From NCBI GenBank assembly GCA_012267605.1, contig JAAXGF010000357.1, positions 1-6,009 of the forward strand: a DNA stretch of 6,009 bases, given 5' to 3'. The DNA comes from Alphaproteobacteria bacterium (GTDB taxonomy: Bacteria; Pseudomonadota; Alphaproteobacteria; JAAXGF01). Below the pieces are notes generated by a model, which worked only from the letters and a program-made list of their open reading frames with translations, did not search any database and was not told the DNA's origin. The position numbers and the translations under genes were made by a program. Below are positions 1 through 6,009 of the stretch, one piece after another; the first letter of the stretch is position 1, and each line of letters begins with the position of its first letter.

Positions 1-61
1 AAAAGTCAAAATGATACACTACCTGATTGATGGCCGTTTTTACTTGCGCTTAAGGGGCGTG

Positions 62-67
62 TATACT
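62..67 (+). promoter_or_regulatory. possible -10 element upstream of gabD
   Basis: TATACT at 62-67 resembles a sigma-70 -10 box and lies about 60 bp before the gabD start codon. No convincing -35 box sits at the usual 16-18 bp spacing: TTGCGC at 44-49 is only 12 bp away, and TTTTAC at 38-43 is 18 bp away but a poor match. The rest of the stretch from 1 to 127 shows no gene that I can recognise. Confidence 0.25.
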
Positions 68-127
68 CGAAATACCCTCCTGCTAGAACGTTTCATCACT
101 CACCCCTTCCACGACGGAGAATGATTT

Positions 128-1585
128 ATGAAGCTTCAGGATTCCCGCCTGTTCCACCAACAATGTTACATCGATGGCACCTGGTGCAACGCCGAGGATG
201 GTTCGACAGTAGCGGTGACCAACCCTGCAGATGGCAGTAAACTGGGAACAATTCCCAAGGCGGGCAAAGCGGAGACGCGGCGAGCGATCGCTGCAGCCGC
301 GCGCGCGTTTAACGAGTGGCGGGCAAAGACAGCGGGTGAACGGGCGAAAATCCTTCGTCGATGGTTTGAGCTGTTAATGAAAAACCAGGAAGACCTTGCC
401 GTTTTAATGACATGCGAACAGGGAAAGCCATTGGCCGAGGCGCGCGGTGAAATTGCCTACGCCGGCGCATTCATCGAATGGTATGCCGAAGAAGGAAAAC
501 GCACTTATGGCGACGTCATTCCACCACCAATGAATGACCGCCGAATCGTTGTGACCAAGGAACCCGTTGGTGTGGTCGCCGCCATTACACCATGGAATTT
601 CCCGGCGGCGATGATCGCCCGCAAGGCTGGCCCCGCCTTGGCGGCGGGCTGTACCATGGTATGCAAACCGGCCACGGCAACCCCATACTCAGCGCTAGCT
701 CTTGCCGAGTTGGCCGAAAGAGCGGGCATCCCCGCCGGTGTTTTTAACATTGTCACCGGTTCCTCAACCGCGATTGGTTCGGAATTGACCGACAATCCGA
801 CGGTGCGGAAGTTGACTTTTACCGGCTCCACGGAAATTGGAAAATTGCTGATGGAACGTTCCGCAAGAACCGTGAAAAAAGTATCTATGGAGCTAGGTGG
901 TAACGCACCATTCATTGTTTTCGATGACGCCGATTTGGACGCCGCCGTAGTCGGAGCACTGGCCTCGAAGTACAGAAACAGTGGACAAACTTGTGTCTGT
1001 GCCAACCGTTTCCTGGTGCAGGACGGGGTCTACAACGATTTTGCCGAAAGGTTTTCCAGTGAAGTCCAGAAAATGGTTGTGGGCAACGGAATGGAGAGCT
1101 CGACGCAGCAGGGTCCATTGATCGACCTGAAGGCCGTAGAAAAAGTCGAAGAACACATCGGGGACGCCTTGGAGAAAGGCGGCCGTATATTGGTTGGCGG
1201 TAAGCGTCACGAACTCGGCGGAACCTTTTTTGAACCCACCGTCTTGGCAGACATAAACACGCAAATGGCGGTGGCTAGGGAAGAGACTTTTGGACCGCTT
1301 GCGCCACTTTTTAGGTTTCAGACTGAAGATGAGGCCATCCAACTCGCCAACGATACAGAATTTGGGCTTGCATCTTATTTCTACAGCCGGGACATGGGTC
1401 GCGTATGGCGCGTTTCCGAGCAGCTGGAGTACGGCATCGTCGGGGTAAACGTTGGTATCATCTCAACCGAAGTCGCACCCTTTGGCGGCGTCAAGGAATC
1501 AGGTGTTGGCCGGGAGGGATCTCACTACGGAATCGACGATTATCTCGAGGTCAAATACGTCTGTATGGGTGGCGTCACGAATTAG
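128..1585 (+). CDS. gabD: NAD(P)+-dependent succinate-semialdehyde dehydrogenase
   Basis: This cytoplasmic aldehyde dehydrogenase should oxidise succinate semialdehyde to succinate, the last step of 4-aminobutyrate breakdown, feeding the TCA cycle. The 485-residue product is full length for GabD (E. coli GabD is 482) and matches my memory of it almost throughout. Visible landmarks are the cofactor-binding TPWNFP segment, CKPATATP with Lys180, the FTGSTEIGK loop, the general-base Glu255 in MELGGNAPF, and the nucleophile Cys289 in GQTCVCANR. Cys291 two residues later is also typical of GabD. The C-terminal half has EETFGPLAPLFRF and ends with the APFGG...GREGS...YGI.DYLE pattern. ATG at 128 is preceded by GGAGA at 116-120, seven bases away. 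No gabT or GABA transporter is in view, so the substrate source is unknown. A related aldehyde dehydrogenase (for example glutarate-semialdehyde) is the main alternative. The last 11 bases overlap the ancestral end of the convergent lysR gene. Confidence 0.95.
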   Translation: MKLQDSRLFHQQCYIDGTWCNAEDGSTVAVTNPADGSKLGTIPKAGKAETRRAIAAAARAFNEWRAKTAGERAKILRRWFELLMKNQEDLAVLMTCEQGKPLAEARGEIAYAGAFIEWYAEEGKRTYGDVIPPPMNDRRIVVTKEPVGVVAAITPWNFPAAMIARKAGPALAAGCTMVCKPATATPYSALALAELAERAGIPAGVFNIVTGSSTAIGSELTDNPTVRKLTFTGSTEIGKLLMERSARTVKKVSMELGGNAPFIVFDDADLDAAVVGALASKYRNSGQTCVCANRFLVQDGVYNDFAERFSSEVQKMVVGNGMESSTQQGPLIDLKAVEKVEEHIGDALEKGGRILVGGKRHELGGTFFEPTVLADINTQMAVAREETFGPLAPLFRFQTEDEAIQLANDTEFGLASYFYSRDMGRVWRVSEQLEYGIVGVNVGIISTEVAPFGGVKESGVGREGSHYGIDDYLEVKYVCMGGVTN

Positions 1586-2468
1586 CCGATTCAACTGTCC
1601 AATCGTGCGCTATCGCCAATCGGGTAAACGTGGTGACGGCGCGAGAGTGCCGCCGCCCGGAAACCGTCGCGAGCTCGACATTGCGCGCAATATCTAGTTC
1701 CAGGACACTTCACGTTGGCAAACCAGGAAATAAAGGAAGGAATTCGGGCATGAAGGCACATCCCATACCTGCCAAGATCATACATTGAACCCAATCTTCT
1801 CGTTCGCTCCGATACCGAATATTGAGCTCAACGTTCCGTTCCGCCAACAAACCGTCAATATGATCCGCGAACTCGCAGTTGATACGCGAAAGATAAGATT
1901 CATCGGCCATCTCCTCGAGTCGAATCGAATTGAGGGTCTCAAATCGATGTCCGGGTGGAAATGCGATCACGAAACGCTCTCGAAAAAGAAAATGCGTATC
2001 GAATCGATTTGGGAGCGATACGGGTAGACCGATCAGCGCGACGTCAAGATCTCCGTTCATCATCTTCTCGATCAATTCCGCCGGCGTGGCCTCGTGCAAA
2101 GAGAGTTCAATACCGGGGTGGTCATGGGCAATTTTGGACAAAAGCCCTACCAGCCGGGCTGGGCCAATCGTACACATTATACCGAGGTTTACTGGCGCAC
2201 GTTCAAGGGCGTGAAAATCCGCTGCCACATCCTTTGCGGCCTCGAGATCACGGAGTGAGCGTTCCAGGTGCGGTTTCATCAGCTGTCCCAAGTCGGTGAG
2301 ATGCGTGCGGTTGCGCTCACGCCGAAACAATTGGCCCCGCAATTCGTCTTCGAGCTTCTTGATTGCGCGGGTCAACGCCGGTTGCGACACATTGCATTGC
2401 TCCGCCGCCCGGGTGAAATTCATGGTTTGGCAAACGGCCAAGAAGTATCGCACCTGGTGAATTTCCAT
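1575..2468 (-). pseudogene. LysR-family transcriptional regulator interrupted by an in-frame TGA
   Basis: This is a LysR-type DNA-binding regulator. The N-terminus carries the winged helix-turn-helix (about residues 18-40, with FTRAAEQCNVSQPALTRAIK), then the linker helix (about 60-88) and a substrate-binding-like effector domain from about residue 91. Translation from ATG at 2468 stops at TGA (1712-1710) after 252 residues, just past MPEFLPLFPGLPT. Reading on in the same frame gives 44 more residues containing RNVELATVSGRRHSRAV and ending near AHDW, then a TGA at 1577-1575. That tail looks like the ordinary LysR C-terminus, and the joined length of 297 residues is normal for the family, whereas 252 is short. 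In relatives as I recall them, the interrupted position is often Arg (...TRP...), so CGA to TGA by one transition is the simplest explanation. The start has a strong Shine-Dalgarno site. The gene is divergent from gor and convergent with gabD. A shortened protein could still bind DNA, but its effector domain would be incomplete. Sequencing error cannot be excluded. Confidence 0.82.
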
Positions 2469-2474
2469 CCAACA

Positions 2475-2480
2475 CCCTCC
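2475..2480 (-). promoter_or_regulatory. ribosome binding site of lysR
   Basis: On the minus strand GGAGGG lies seven bases before the ATG at 2468-2466. This near-ideal Shine-Dalgarno sequence fixes the start so that the protein begins MEIHQVRYF, the usual LysR N-terminus. It also suggests the gene was functional until recently. Confidence 0.8.
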
Positions 2481-2493
2481 AGTCGATAACCTG

Positions 2494-2517
2494 TGATTAT
2501 CAAATTAGAAGCTAATC
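2494..2517. promoter_or_regulatory. possible LysR-type operator dyad
   Basis: TGATTATCA at 2494-2502 is a 4-bp inverted repeat around one base. GATTA at 2495-2499 also pairs with TAATC at 2513-2517 across 13 bases. LysR-type regulators usually bind AT-rich interrupted dyads of the T-N11-A type close to their own divergent promoter, and this site lies 26 bp upstream of the lysR start codon. The symmetry is short and could be chance. Confidence 0.3.
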
Positions 2518-2601
2518 GATGTTTCTGAAAGTTGTCACTTTTCAGCAGCGTACTGGAATCGCACAAGGAAATTCAGAAGTTGAGACCTGACAATGGCGCC
2601 G

Positions 2602-2616
2602 AGAAAAAATTTTTCT
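2602..2616. promoter_or_regulatory. perfect AT-rich palindrome, possible operator or promoter element
   Basis: The 15-bp stretch consists of AGAAAAA, a central A, and TTTTTCT: a perfect seven-base inverted repeat with an A-tract followed by a T-tract. It is the most AT-rich spot in the lysR-gor gap and is about 190 bp upstream of the gor ATG. It could bend DNA, act as an UP-like element or bind a regulator. It does not look like an intrinsic terminator, because the stem is only A/T pairs plus one G:C and there is no loop. Confidence 0.3.
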
Positions 2617-2790
2617 AGCAGATTAACAGCCCAGGGTTTCGGTCCTGCGGTTCCCCGTCATATAGATATTGGGAATCAAAACTGGCCCTGAATCGCTGAC
2701 AGATCTACCGAAGAGTTGACTTGCGCGTCGACTCCCCAGAGGCTGAACGAATTATGGCCGCATGACCTTCACCGCTTGAATCCAGTCACC

Positions 2791-2797
2791 AAAGGAG
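2791..2797 (+). promoter_or_regulatory. ribosome binding site of gor
   Basis: AAAGGAG at 2791-2797 is a strong Shine-Dalgarno sequence 11 bases before ATG at 2809. The spacing is a little long but usable. Together with the protein beginning MPKFDYDLFVIGAG it favours ATG 2809 over the upstream in-frame TTG at 2716, which would add 31 residues unlike the family. Confidence 0.7.
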
Positions 2798-2808
2798 TCG
2801 CAGAGATT

Positions 2809-4191
2809 ATGCCGAAATTCGACTATGACCTGTTTGTAATTGGCGCCGGTTCCGGCGGAGTGCGAGCGGCGCGGATTTCCGCAGGCCACGGCGCCAAGGT
2901 CGCCGTTGCGGAGGAGCGCTATCTCGGGGGCACCTGTGTAAACGTTGGCTGCGTGCCGAAAAAACTTCTGGTGTACGCCGCCCACTATGCCGAGGACTTT
3001 GAGGATGCATCGGGTTTCGGCTGGACCGTAGCGAAACCAGAGTTCGACTGGGGCAGCTTGATCGCCGCAAAGGACAAAGAAATCAAGCGTCTAAACGGCG
3101 TTTATAAAAAAATGCTCGATAACGCGGGAGTGGATGTGATCGAAGGTACTGCCCACCTTACGGGGACGAACCAAATATCGGTCGGGGAACGGACCTACTC
3201 GGCGAAATTCATCCTCATTGCCTGCGGCGGTTGGCCGACCGTCCCTGAATTTCCGGGTCATGATCTCGCAATTACCTCGAACGAAGCGTTCTTTTTGAAT
3301 CAGCTGCCGGAATCCGTTATCGTTGTCGGCGGCGGTTACATCGCGGTCGAATTTGCAGGCATATTTCACGGTCTCGGGTCGCGCGTGAGCCAGATTTACC
3401 GCGGTCCCCTGTTCCTGCGCGGTTTTGACCAAGACGTTAGAAAAACTTTGGCCGAAGAAATGACCAACAAAGGGATCGATTTGAAGTTCAATCAGAATAT
3501 TGAACGCATTGAACACCAGAACGGACGTCTTGAAGCACGGATGACGGACGGAACGTCGGCGAGTGCTGATACCATCATGTACGCAACTGGGCGCAGACCC
3601 AAAACGGGGAATTTGGGATTACAGAATATCGGCGTTCAAACACGTGAGAACGGTGCGATCGTCGTCGACGCTTATTCCCGATCAACGGTAAAAAACATCT
3701 ATGCCGTCGGTGATTGTACGGACCGAATTAATTTAACTCCAGTCGCGATAAAGGAAGGGCACGCGGTCGCCGAGACCATATTCAACGACAATCCGACCCG
3801 CCCCGACCACATCGATGTGCCGTCGGCGGTTTTTAGCCAGCCGAGTATCGGCAGCGTGGGTTTGACCGAGGACCAGGCGCGCGAGAAGTTCGGTCCAGTC
3901 GACGTCTACAAATCTCGCTTTCGCCCTATGAAGCACACCCTGAGCGGACGCGCCGAAACAACGATGATGAAGCTCATCGTCGCGCCGCAATCGGAGCGGG
4001 TCATAGGCTGCCATATGGTCGGACCGGACGCAGCGGAAATCATACAGGGGATCGCCATTGCGATAAAATCGGGCGCGACCAAGAGCCAGTTCGATGCGAC
4101 CATGGGAATTCATCCTTCAGCGGCGGAGGAGTTCGTTACCATGCGGATCAAGGAACCGGAGCCGGACGCTTGCGAGAGCGTGCCCGTGTAA
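2809..4191 (+). CDS. gor: glutathione-disulfide reductase (NADPH)
   Basis: This cytoplasmic FAD flavoenzyme reduces oxidised glutathione to GSH with NADPH. The 460-residue product is normal length for bacterial Gor. In order, it shows the FAD-binding GAGSGGVRAAR (residues 12-22), the redox-active disulfide Cys43 and Cys48 in GGTCVNVGCVPKK, the NADPH-binding GGGYIAVEFAG (174-184), the second FAD motif with Asp302 in YAVGDCTD, and the C-terminal dimer-interface catalytic pair His435 and Glu440 in GIHPSAAEEF. Arg198 and Arg204 in YRGPLFLRGFD match the NADPH-selecting arginines known from E. coli Gor, and Ala179 matches too. This separates it from NADH-dependent lipoamide dehydrogenase. Trypanothione or mycothione reductases are unlikely alternatives. 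It is divergent from lysR, which may have regulated it. A 192-bp gap separates it from the DAHP synthase gene downstream, so co-transcription is possible but not shown. All key residues are present. Confidence 0.95.
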   Translation: MPKFDYDLFVIGAGSGGVRAARISAGHGAKVAVAEERYLGGTCVNVGCVPKKLLVYAAHYAEDFEDASGFGWTVAKPEFDWGSLIAAKDKEIKRLNGVYKKMLDNAGVDVIEGTAHLTGTNQISVGERTYSAKFILIACGGWPTVPEFPGHDLAITSNEAFFLNQLPESVIVVGGGYIAVEFAGIFHGLGSRVSQIYRGPLFLRGFDQDVRKTLAEEMTNKGIDLKFNQNIERIEHQNGRLEARMTDGTSASADTIMYATGRRPKTGNLGLQNIGVQTRENGAIVVDAYSRSTVKNIYAVGDCTDRINLTPVAIKEGHAVAETIFNDNPTRPDHIDVPSAVFSQPSIGSVGLTEDQAREKFGPVDVYKSRFRPMKHTLSGRAETTMMKLIVAPQSERVIGCHMVGPDAAEIIQGIAIAIKSGATKSQFDATMGIHPSAAEEFVTMRIKEPEPDACESVPV

Positions 4192-4383
4192 TGGCGTCAG
4201 TGGCGACCGTGGTTACCCCGACGAGGCTCCATCGATTGAGCTGGAATAATTCTGGTCACCGGCGTATAGGCATATCTTGACTTCGTATACTCGGATAGTC
4301 GGGCCCCTCTTTGGGGTTCGGGTAATTGTAGTATTTGGAGATAGCTTGTTGGAGGCGACAATACCAAGGCCCGGCGGAAATCA
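4192..4383 (+). other. leader between gor and the DAHP synthase gene
   Basis: I see no gene in these 192 bp. There is a TTGACT at 4277-4282 and a TATACT at 4286-4291, but they are only three bases apart and cannot form one promoter. A small hairpin CCCC-TCTTT-GGGG (4304-4316, extendable by two G-T pairs) has no T-run after it, so it is not a standard terminator. A GGAGG at 4351-4355 has no start codon in a usable position for the downstream gene. No amino-acid-rich leader peptide was noticed. Confidence 0.5.
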
Positions 4384-5763
4384 ATGACGAAAACTTGGAC
4401 GCCCGATAGTTGGCGTGGTTTACCGATTTTGCAGCAACCCGATTACACGGATCGGGATTGCCTCGCCGAGGTTGAAACGCGGTTGAAGCGGTCACCGCCA
4501 CTTGTCTTCGCGGGAGAAGCGCGAAGTCTTCAGGCAAAATTGGCTGATGTTGCAGAGGGACGGGCATTCTTGCTTCAGGGGGGGGATTGCGCCGAGAGTT
4601 TTGCGGAATTTCATCCGGATAATATTCGCAACACCTTCCGAGTAATCCTGCAAATGGCGGTAGTTCTGACCTACGGCGCCAACCAGCCGGTGGTCAAGGT
4701 CGGCCGGTTGGCGGGCCAGTTTGCGAAACCAAGGTCGGCGGATACGGAGGTCAAGGACGGCAAAGAGCTGCCAAGTTATCGCGGCGATATGATCAACGGC
4801 ATGGATTTTTCGTCGGAAGCCCGAGTTCCGGACCCTGGTCGCCTTATCCAGGCATATGCCCAGTCAGCAGCGACGCTAAATCTGCTCCGCGCCTTTGCTC
4901 AGGGTGGTTACGCCGATCTTCGTGAAGTTCACCGTTGGAACCTTGGTTTCGTTGATCGAAGCCCCCAGGGCGAACGCTATCGCGATCTCGCCAACCGGAT
5001 TGGCGAGGCCCTCGATTTCATGGCCGCGTGCGGAATCACCGGAGAAACAGCGCCCCAGGTACGGGCAACTAGTTTTTACACCTCGCACGAGGCGCTTTTA
5101 TTGGGATATGAGCAAGCCCTAACACGCATCGATTCGACAAGCGACGACTGGTACAATTGCTCGGCGCATATGCTTTGGGTAGGCGACCGTACTCGTCAAC
5201 TCGATGGCGCCCACGTAGAGTTTTTAAGGGGGATTCAAAACCCAGTTGGTGTAAAACTCGGCCCAACCGTCGATGCAGATGAGTTGATCCGATTGATTGA
5301 CCTACTCAACCCCAAAAATCGGGCGGGTCGCTTAACCGCCATTGTACGCATGGGCGCGGACAAGGTAGCAACGTTGCTCCCACCCTTAATCCGCGCGGTT
5401 CAACGCGAAGGTCGGCAGATCGTTTGGGCGTGCGACCCAATGCATGCCAACACCATAAAATCGTCAACCGGCTATAAGACTCGCCCCTTCGACCGTATTC
5501 TTCGGGAAGTCCGCCAGTTTTTCGATGTACATCGGTCCGAAGGTACATACGCGGGAGGCGTCCATTGCGAATTGACTGGCCAAGACGTTACCGAATGCAC
5601 GGGCGGCGCACAGGTGATTTCAGAGCAGTCATTGGCCGCGCGTTATCACACCCACTGTGACCCGAGACTAAACGCATCACAATCCCTGGAACTTGCGTTT
5701 CTGATTGCCGAAGAGCTGAAAAAGGAACGACTCGAGGCGGCGCGCGTCGCCGCAGCCTCATAG
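4384..5763 (+). CDS. aroG: class II 3-deoxy-7-phosphoheptulonate (DAHP) synthase
   Basis: This cytoplasmic enzyme condenses phosphoenolpyruvate with erythrose 4-phosphate to DAHP, the entry to the shikimate pathway and aromatic amino acids. The 459-residue protein is full length for the class II (plant/mycobacterial type) family, which is unrelated in sequence to E. coli AroF/G/H. It begins with the typical TPDSWR..PILQ. Signature blocks are LLQGGDCAESFAEFHPDNIR, GQFAKPRS, SPQGERYR, FYTSHEALLLGYE, GDRTRQLDGAHVEF and GYKTRPFDRI. By analogy with the M. tuberculosis enzyme the metal ligands should be Cys69, His354 (DPMHANT), Glu396 (HCELTG) and Asp426 (CDPRLN); all are present with matching spacing. 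Two neighbours of ligands look atypical: Ala355, where Gly is usual, and Cys395, where I recall Phe or Val. ATG 4384 is the first usable start after an in-frame TAG at 4342, with only a weak GGCGGA at 4373-4378 before it. The symbol is the one commonly used for this family; aroF or aroH are also seen. Feedback regulation cannot be read from sequence. Confidence 0.95.
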   Translation: MTKTWTPDSWRGLPILQQPDYTDRDCLAEVETRLKRSPPLVFAGEARSLQAKLADVAEGRAFLLQGGDCAESFAEFHPDNIRNTFRVILQMAVVLTYGANQPVVKVGRLAGQFAKPRSADTEVKDGKELPSYRGDMINGMDFSSEARVPDPGRLIQAYAQSAATLNLLRAFAQGGYADLREVHRWNLGFVDRSPQGERYRDLANRIGEALDFMAACGITGETAPQVRATSFYTSHEALLLGYEQALTRIDSTSDDWYNCSAHMLWVGDRTRQLDGAHVEFLRGIQNPVGVKLGPTVDADELIRLIDLLNPKNRAGRLTAIVRMGADKVATLLPPLIRAVQREGRQIVWACDPMHANTIKSSTGYKTRPFDRILREVRQFFDVHRSEGTYAGGVHCELTGQDVTECTGGAQVISEQSLAARYHTHCDPRLNASQSLELAFLIAEELKKERLEAARVAAAS

Positions 5764-5795
5764 TGATTTCGACCCGAGGCAAAAGAGTCGGATCA
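5764..5795 (+). other. imperfect hairpin just after the DAHP synthase stop codon
   Basis: Bases 5764-5773 can pair with 5787-5795, giving about nine base pairs with one bulged T and one G-T pair, around a 13-base loop. It starts immediately after the TAG stop. There is no T-run after it, so it is at best a weak or factor-assisted terminator or a 3'-end stabilising structure. It could be chance. Confidence 0.25.
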
Positions 5796-5809
5796 ATTGG
5801 TCACATCAC

Positions 5810-6004
5810 GTGGTTAGAACTGCCTCTTCCGCACGCGTGAATCGATTCCAGGACAACCTTAGCAATTTGGCTAGACCGGAAGCTGACGAAATCGCGGGCT
5901 ACACCGACCAATATTTCTTGGTGTCGAAGAAAATCGTTCAGCGGTTCGGAGACCAAGCCGCCACTTATGCCGTATTCATGCGACATCCAATTGGACACTT
6001 CTAA
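5810..6004 (+). CDS. N-terminal fragment resembling nicotinate phosphoribosyltransferase
   Basis: This 64-codon frame contains AGYTDQYF (residues 29-36), RFGD (45-48) and TYAVFMRHP (52-60). In my recollection that pattern resembles the N-terminus of a nicotinate phosphoribosyltransferase-type protein of alphaproteobacteria (YTD.YF...GD...TYA.F.RRP). Such enzymes make nicotinate mononucleotide for NAD salvage and run to several hundred residues. Here the frame meets TAA at 6002-6004, straight after the recognisable part, and the window ends five bases later. Either the gene is broken by a frameshift or nonsense change near 5990-6004, or the resemblance is chance. The start is uncertain: GTG 5810 and GTG 5837 both lack a good ribosome binding site, and TTG 5705 would overlap the upstream gene. 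It lies on the same strand, about 50 bp after the DAHP synthase gene. The functional assignment is tentative. Confidence 0.42.
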   Translation: MVRTASSARVNRFQDNLSNLARPEADEIAGYTDQYFLVSKKIVQRFGDQAATYAVFMRHPIGHF

Positions 6005-6009
6005 AAACC

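Larger units (their letters stand above)
2469..2808. other. intergenic control region between divergent lysR and gor
   Basis: I find no convincing gene in these 340 bp. The only open frame is an upstream extension of gor from TTG at 2716. It has no recognisable homology and is judged to be untranslated leader. The region holds the lysR ribosome binding site, two AT-rich dyads (listed separately), a possible -10-like TATAGA at 2661-2666 with no good -35 partner, and the gor ribosome binding site near its right end. It is long enough to contain promoters for both genes. Confidence 0.7.

Noticed and set aside
893..1342. Long minus-strand open frames inside gabD (also 505-1005 and, in other genes, 3091-3516 and 3733-4113)
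   Set aside because: They lie antisense to clearly conserved coding sequence, show no domain I can recognise, and have no promoter or ribosome binding site support.
1710..1712. TGA in lysR read as selenocysteine, or as tryptophan under an alternative genetic code
   Set aside because: The position aligns, from memory, with Arg rather than Cys/Sec or Trp. TGG is used freely for Trp in all genes here, no Sec-insertion structure was noticed, and the natural lysR end is itself TGA. A simple nonsense change is more economical.
1591..1794. Open frame on the minus strand in the gabD-lysR gap
   Set aside because: It is out of frame with the readable LysR tail, which occupies the same bases and makes family-like sequence. 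The overlapping plus-strand frames at 1405-1788 and 1452-1697 are likewise shadows with no recognisable content.
2716..2808. Upstream TTG start for glutathione reductase
   Set aside because: It adds 31 residues with no family resemblance and lacks a ribosome binding site, while ATG 2809 has AAAGGAG upstream and gives the standard N-terminus.
4301..4320. GGCCCC/GGGG hairpin as a gor terminator or an amino-acid attenuator for the DAHP synthase gene
   Set aside because: The stem is short, there is no T-run, and no leader peptide rich in Trp, Phe or Tyr codons precedes it.
5801..5998. Minus-strand frame at the right edge
   Set aside because: It is antisense to the nicotinate phosphoribosyltransferase-like frame and has no recognisable motif. 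The plus-strand frame has the better, though still tentative, support.

Overview
The window looks like chromosomal DNA of a moderately GC-rich alphaproteobacterium, possibly Rhodospirillales-like. That placement rests on recognising protein styles (a class II DAHP synthase and a glutathione reductase with alphaproteobacterial flavour), not on any search. I see no rRNA, tRNA, CRISPR array, insertion sequence, phage gene or toxin-like cassette. This is a housekeeping and stress-metabolism segment, and I do not see an undescribed system in it.

Layout from left to right: (1) a short 5' leader, then gabD (+), a complete NAD(P)+-dependent succinate-semialdehyde dehydrogenase; (2) a convergent LysR-family regulator gene (-), interrupted by an in-frame TGA 45 codons before its natural end. 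The missing C-terminus is still readable in the same frame, up to a second TGA that lies inside the 3' end of gabD; (3) a gap of about 340 bp between the divergent lysR and gor starts, with AT-rich dyads that may be operator or promoter elements; (4) gor (+), a complete glutathione reductase; (5) a 192-bp leader; (6) a complete class II DAHP synthase gene (+), the first step of the shikimate pathway; (7) at the right edge, a short frame (+) that resembles the N-terminus of a nicotinate phosphoribosyltransferase but meets a stop codon after about 60 codons, just before the window ends.

The three intact enzymes do not form one pathway. GabD feeds succinate semialdehyde into the TCA cycle, Gor keeps glutathione reduced using NADPH, and the DAHP synthase commits PEP and erythrose 4-phosphate to aromatic amino acids. 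The one plausible regulatory link is LysR to gor, because the two genes are divergent and share a control region. The most noteworthy observation is the single-codon lesion in lysR, where a conserved-looking arginine position reads TGA. A second apparently broken frame at the right edge raises the question of gene decay versus sequence error.
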